64,000 nucleotides of DNA from NCBI GenBank assembly GCA_020226215.1, contig CM035233.1:5890001-5954000 (forward strand), read 5' to 3'. The notes below the pieces were generated by a model. The model searched no databases. It was not told where the DNA came from and was given only the letters and a program-made list of their open reading frames with translations. Below, piece by piece: positions 61,601-64,000 of the stretch. The stretch is from Sindora glabra (taxonomy: Eukaryota > Streptophyta > Magnoliopsida > Fabales > Fabaceae). The stretch's first letter is position 1. Every line of letters starts with the position of its first letter. Position numbers and translations under genes: made by a program.

Positions 61601-63455
61601 TGCAAATACCTAGGAATGAAACTAATTTCCTCTGGTAATAGTAAAAGCCAATATGGAGATTTAATATCCAAGATTAGTCAAAAATTGGAGGGATGGCAAG
61701 CTAAAAGGCTCTCAATGGCAGGAAGAGTTACGTTAGTTAATTTAGTAATATCAACAATGTCAATATATCACATGCAAATTGAAAGAATTCCCAAAGGAAT
61801 ATGTCACACGATTGATAAGACACAAAGAAATTTCATTTGGGGTCACGATGAGATTACCAAAAAGACACACACAATTAAATGGAGCATTATCTGCCAACCT
61901 AAATCATCAGGAGGCTTGGGATTAGAAAACTTGACAACAATGAATACTGCTTGTCTCATGAAATTGTGTCACAAGATGTGCACCACATCCAAAGCTCTTT
62001 GGATTCATGCACTGAGAGGCAAATATGGAGATAGGAATTCATGGCCTATTTGTTTCCAAAGCTCAAAGTGAAACTCCATATTCTGGAGAGATTTAACCAA
62101 ACTATAGAGTGAAATAAAGAAATTCCTTAGATGGAAAATCTGGGATGGCTTTATAATTCATTTTTAGAAGGTTGATTAGCTAAACTTAGGTAGTCCTCTA
62201 TGCCAATATACTACATTACCTATAGATGAAAGTCAACTAGTTGCTAAAGTTTGCGAACTAGTGGCCCCCAATAACGATTGGGACTAGAATGTACTACAAC
62301 AATGTCTCCTTAGCTTGATTCTCCACAAAATAATGCTTATCTTCCCTCCACAAGCTCAAGTAGGGAAGGATCAACTATGCTGGTTTGAAAATCATAGCTG
62401 TTTCTCAGTGGCAAGTGCCTATAAAGCTCTTATGAAGAATCACTGGGCTCTTGAGTTTGAAGTATGGAAGAACGTTTGGAAACTAAATGTTCCCCAATGA
62501 GTCAAACTATTATTTGGCAGGTACTACACAACAGCTTACTAATGAATCAAAGGATGGCCAAATGGGGCTATGGTTCAAAATACTACAAACTCTATCCTAA
62601 CCATGAAGAAACCATATTACACACCCTCCGTGATTGCAAACTAGTAGTAGATATATGGAGGAAGCTAGTCCCAAGTCATCACCTAACCCAGTTCATGTTG
62701 TTGGATCACAGCAGTTGGATAAATACTAACCTCAATCAGAAGATCACATATAGAGCTAATCTATATTGGGCTGATACCTAGGCCATTATAATATGGCACT
62801 TGTGGAACTAGCAAAACAAAGAGAAGCATGAAGAGGAATTCTCAAGACCCAGAAATGTTGTAGGCAATATATTCATACATATTGAGGAAGTTAGCAGTTG
62901 TTTAATTACGAAGAGTATGGGATCCAACCAGACCATGGAAATACAAGTAAGCTGGTCACCTCCTACTGAAAATTAGGTGAAGGTAAACTCAGATGGTGCT
63001 TGTAATAGAAAAGACAGAATGGCAACGTGAGGAGGGGTTGTAAGAGATGCTTCAGGTACATGGATCTGTGGGTATACAAAACTCCTTGGAGACTGTAACT
63101 CTATTGAAGCGGAATGCTAGGGTATGATATGTGGCCTCCAAATAGCTTGGAAGAGAGGTTACAAGAAAATTCAAATGAAAAGTGATTCAAAAGCATTAAT
63201 AGACTGCTTGCACCAGATTGGAGAATTCAAGCATTATTTAATCAAAATAATTAAAGACCTTTCTACTAAAGATTGGGAATTGGAAATTACCCATATATAT
63301 TGAGAAGGGAATCAATGTGCTAATTAGATGGCTAGATACGGGATCAACCTCCCTTTAGGAATCTATAAATATGACAATCCTCCCACTAAAATAGCTTATA
63401 TAGTTCTTGTTGATGTTATGAGGGTCCCTATGACCCGCCCTATGAATATATTTTA
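61601..63455 (+). pseudogene. LINE ORF2 C-terminal part: RT thumb, zf-RVT and RNase H
   Basis: Opens in the RT C-terminal region (CKYLGMKLISSG, then LEGWQAKRLSMAGRVTLVN and QRNFIWG, to KSSGGLGLENL; to about 62070). Next is the zf-RVT domain (SVASAYKALM, then after a frame change IIWQVLHNSLLMNQRMAKWG and NHEETILHTLRDC; 62390-62780). Then comes an RNase H domain (VNSDGACNRK, IEAEC, MKSDSKALIDCL; about 62980-63350) with its Asp-Glu-Asp residues visible. Several in-frame stops and at least one frame change. The reverse transcriptase catalytic half is missing, so it is dead. Confidence 0.9.
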
Positions 63456-63507
63456 ATGCTCTTTTCTTTTTTGCACAGTAACCCCGTTATCTAACCAAAA
63501 AAAAAAA
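61601..63507 (+). mobile_element. 5'-truncated L1-type LINE
   Basis: Flanked by a perfect 14-bp duplication GAATTATCTTGAGA (61587-61600 and 63508-63521) and ending in an A-tract (63497-63507), the marks of target-primed reverse transcription. About 1.9 kb, holding only the 3' end of ORF2. Inserted in the upstream region of gene copy 3, in sequence that is uninterrupted in units 1 and 2. Confidence 0.95.
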
Positions 63508-64000
63508 GAATTATCTTGAGAGGCGCTCATTATTACCGGAGGAAAAATGTCCAAACAAATACAAAAGAGGGGAAACGATGAAGACAATATATGAATCCAC
63601 TGTCATACTTATTATTTAAATAAATATTGTTGATTCCCTCAAAACATAGAAAAAAAATCATAAAATTTTGCCTTTTGATTTTTATTAGTGACAAACTTAC
63701 AACAACTAAAATTACTTTGTTAATATTTTAATATAAAATAATGCTATATATATTAAAAACAAGGTTTAAAATTAAATTTTGAATACAAATCAAGAACTAT
63801 TATTAAATATATAATAATGAAACAAATTTATAAAATTTGATCCAATAAATATAAAAAAATCATAACTTAATTTCAAATCACATTTTTACTAACATTTTTT
63901 AATTAATATATGGCCTCAATTTTGATTGTGATTGCATTTAAAAGCCTCAAAAGTGTAATTACTGACAATCAAATTCACAATTATCAACATCATATTGCTT

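Larger units (their letters stand above)
59651..64000. repeat. Segmental duplication unit 3 (continues past the window)
   Basis: Resumes at GCCAAACGATACAAAACTTG, the direct continuation of the unit 2/3 junction after the MULE. It is colinear with units 1 and 2 through the host gene and upstream region, is interrupted by a LINE at 61601-63507, and then matches units 1 and 2 from AATTATCTTGAGAGGCGCTC to the window end. Whether it also holds the truncated CACTA cannot be seen. Confidence 0.85.

Overview
This is AT-rich nuclear DNA from a flowering plant, most likely a eudicot. It has no operons. It does have plant-type transposons of several classes, GT-AG introns, and a retrotransposon primed by plant initiator-methionine tRNA. 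I cannot name the species. Nearly all recognisable protein-coding sequence is transposon-derived and decayed. The exception is one small single-exon host gene, which occurs three times on the minus strand (21530-21967, 36762-43355 broken, 60226-60663).

Layout. 1-4370 is the 3' part of a plus-strand CACTA (En/Spm) transposon. 4371-11258 is gene-free; it contains a palindrome-rich tandem array (4988-7150) and a short direct repeat. 11259-15226 is a complete non-autonomous CACTA-type element of another family. 15227-19669 is gene-free AT-rich DNA with one MITE-like inverted repeat.

From about 19670 to the window end lies a tandem segmental duplication. A gene-less tail copy (19670-20932) is followed by unit 1 (20933-27020), unit 2 (36167-48759) and unit 3 (59651 to beyond 64000). 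The minus-strand host gene sits near the left of each unit. Units 1 and 2 share an identically truncated CACTA remnant (24538-26637 and 46289-48360), so that insertion is older than the duplication.

Each unit later received different insertions. A 9.1 kb CACTA element (27021-36166) lies at the unit 1/2 junction. A copia retrotransposon (37159-43307) splits the unit 2 gene. A 10.9 kb Mutator-like element carrying a MURA transposase and a plant-mobile-domain (PMD/MAIN-like) gene (48760-59650) lies at the unit 2/3 junction. A 5'-truncated L1 LINE with a 14-bp target duplication (61601-63507) is in unit 3. The target duplications, terminal repeats and shared or unshared insertions give a relative chronology.

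The most unusual points are these. Two unrelated DNA transposons hit the same junction sequence about 14 bp apart. The central gene region of the two intact copies is almost identical in DNA while their flanks differ. The MULE contains a long hairpin near its end, two direct copies of its left terminal repeat, and a 3 kb 5' leader intron built partly of 190-bp repeats. I saw no clearly new multi-gene system. All calls are by eye; homology, splice sites and divergence counts were not checked computationally.
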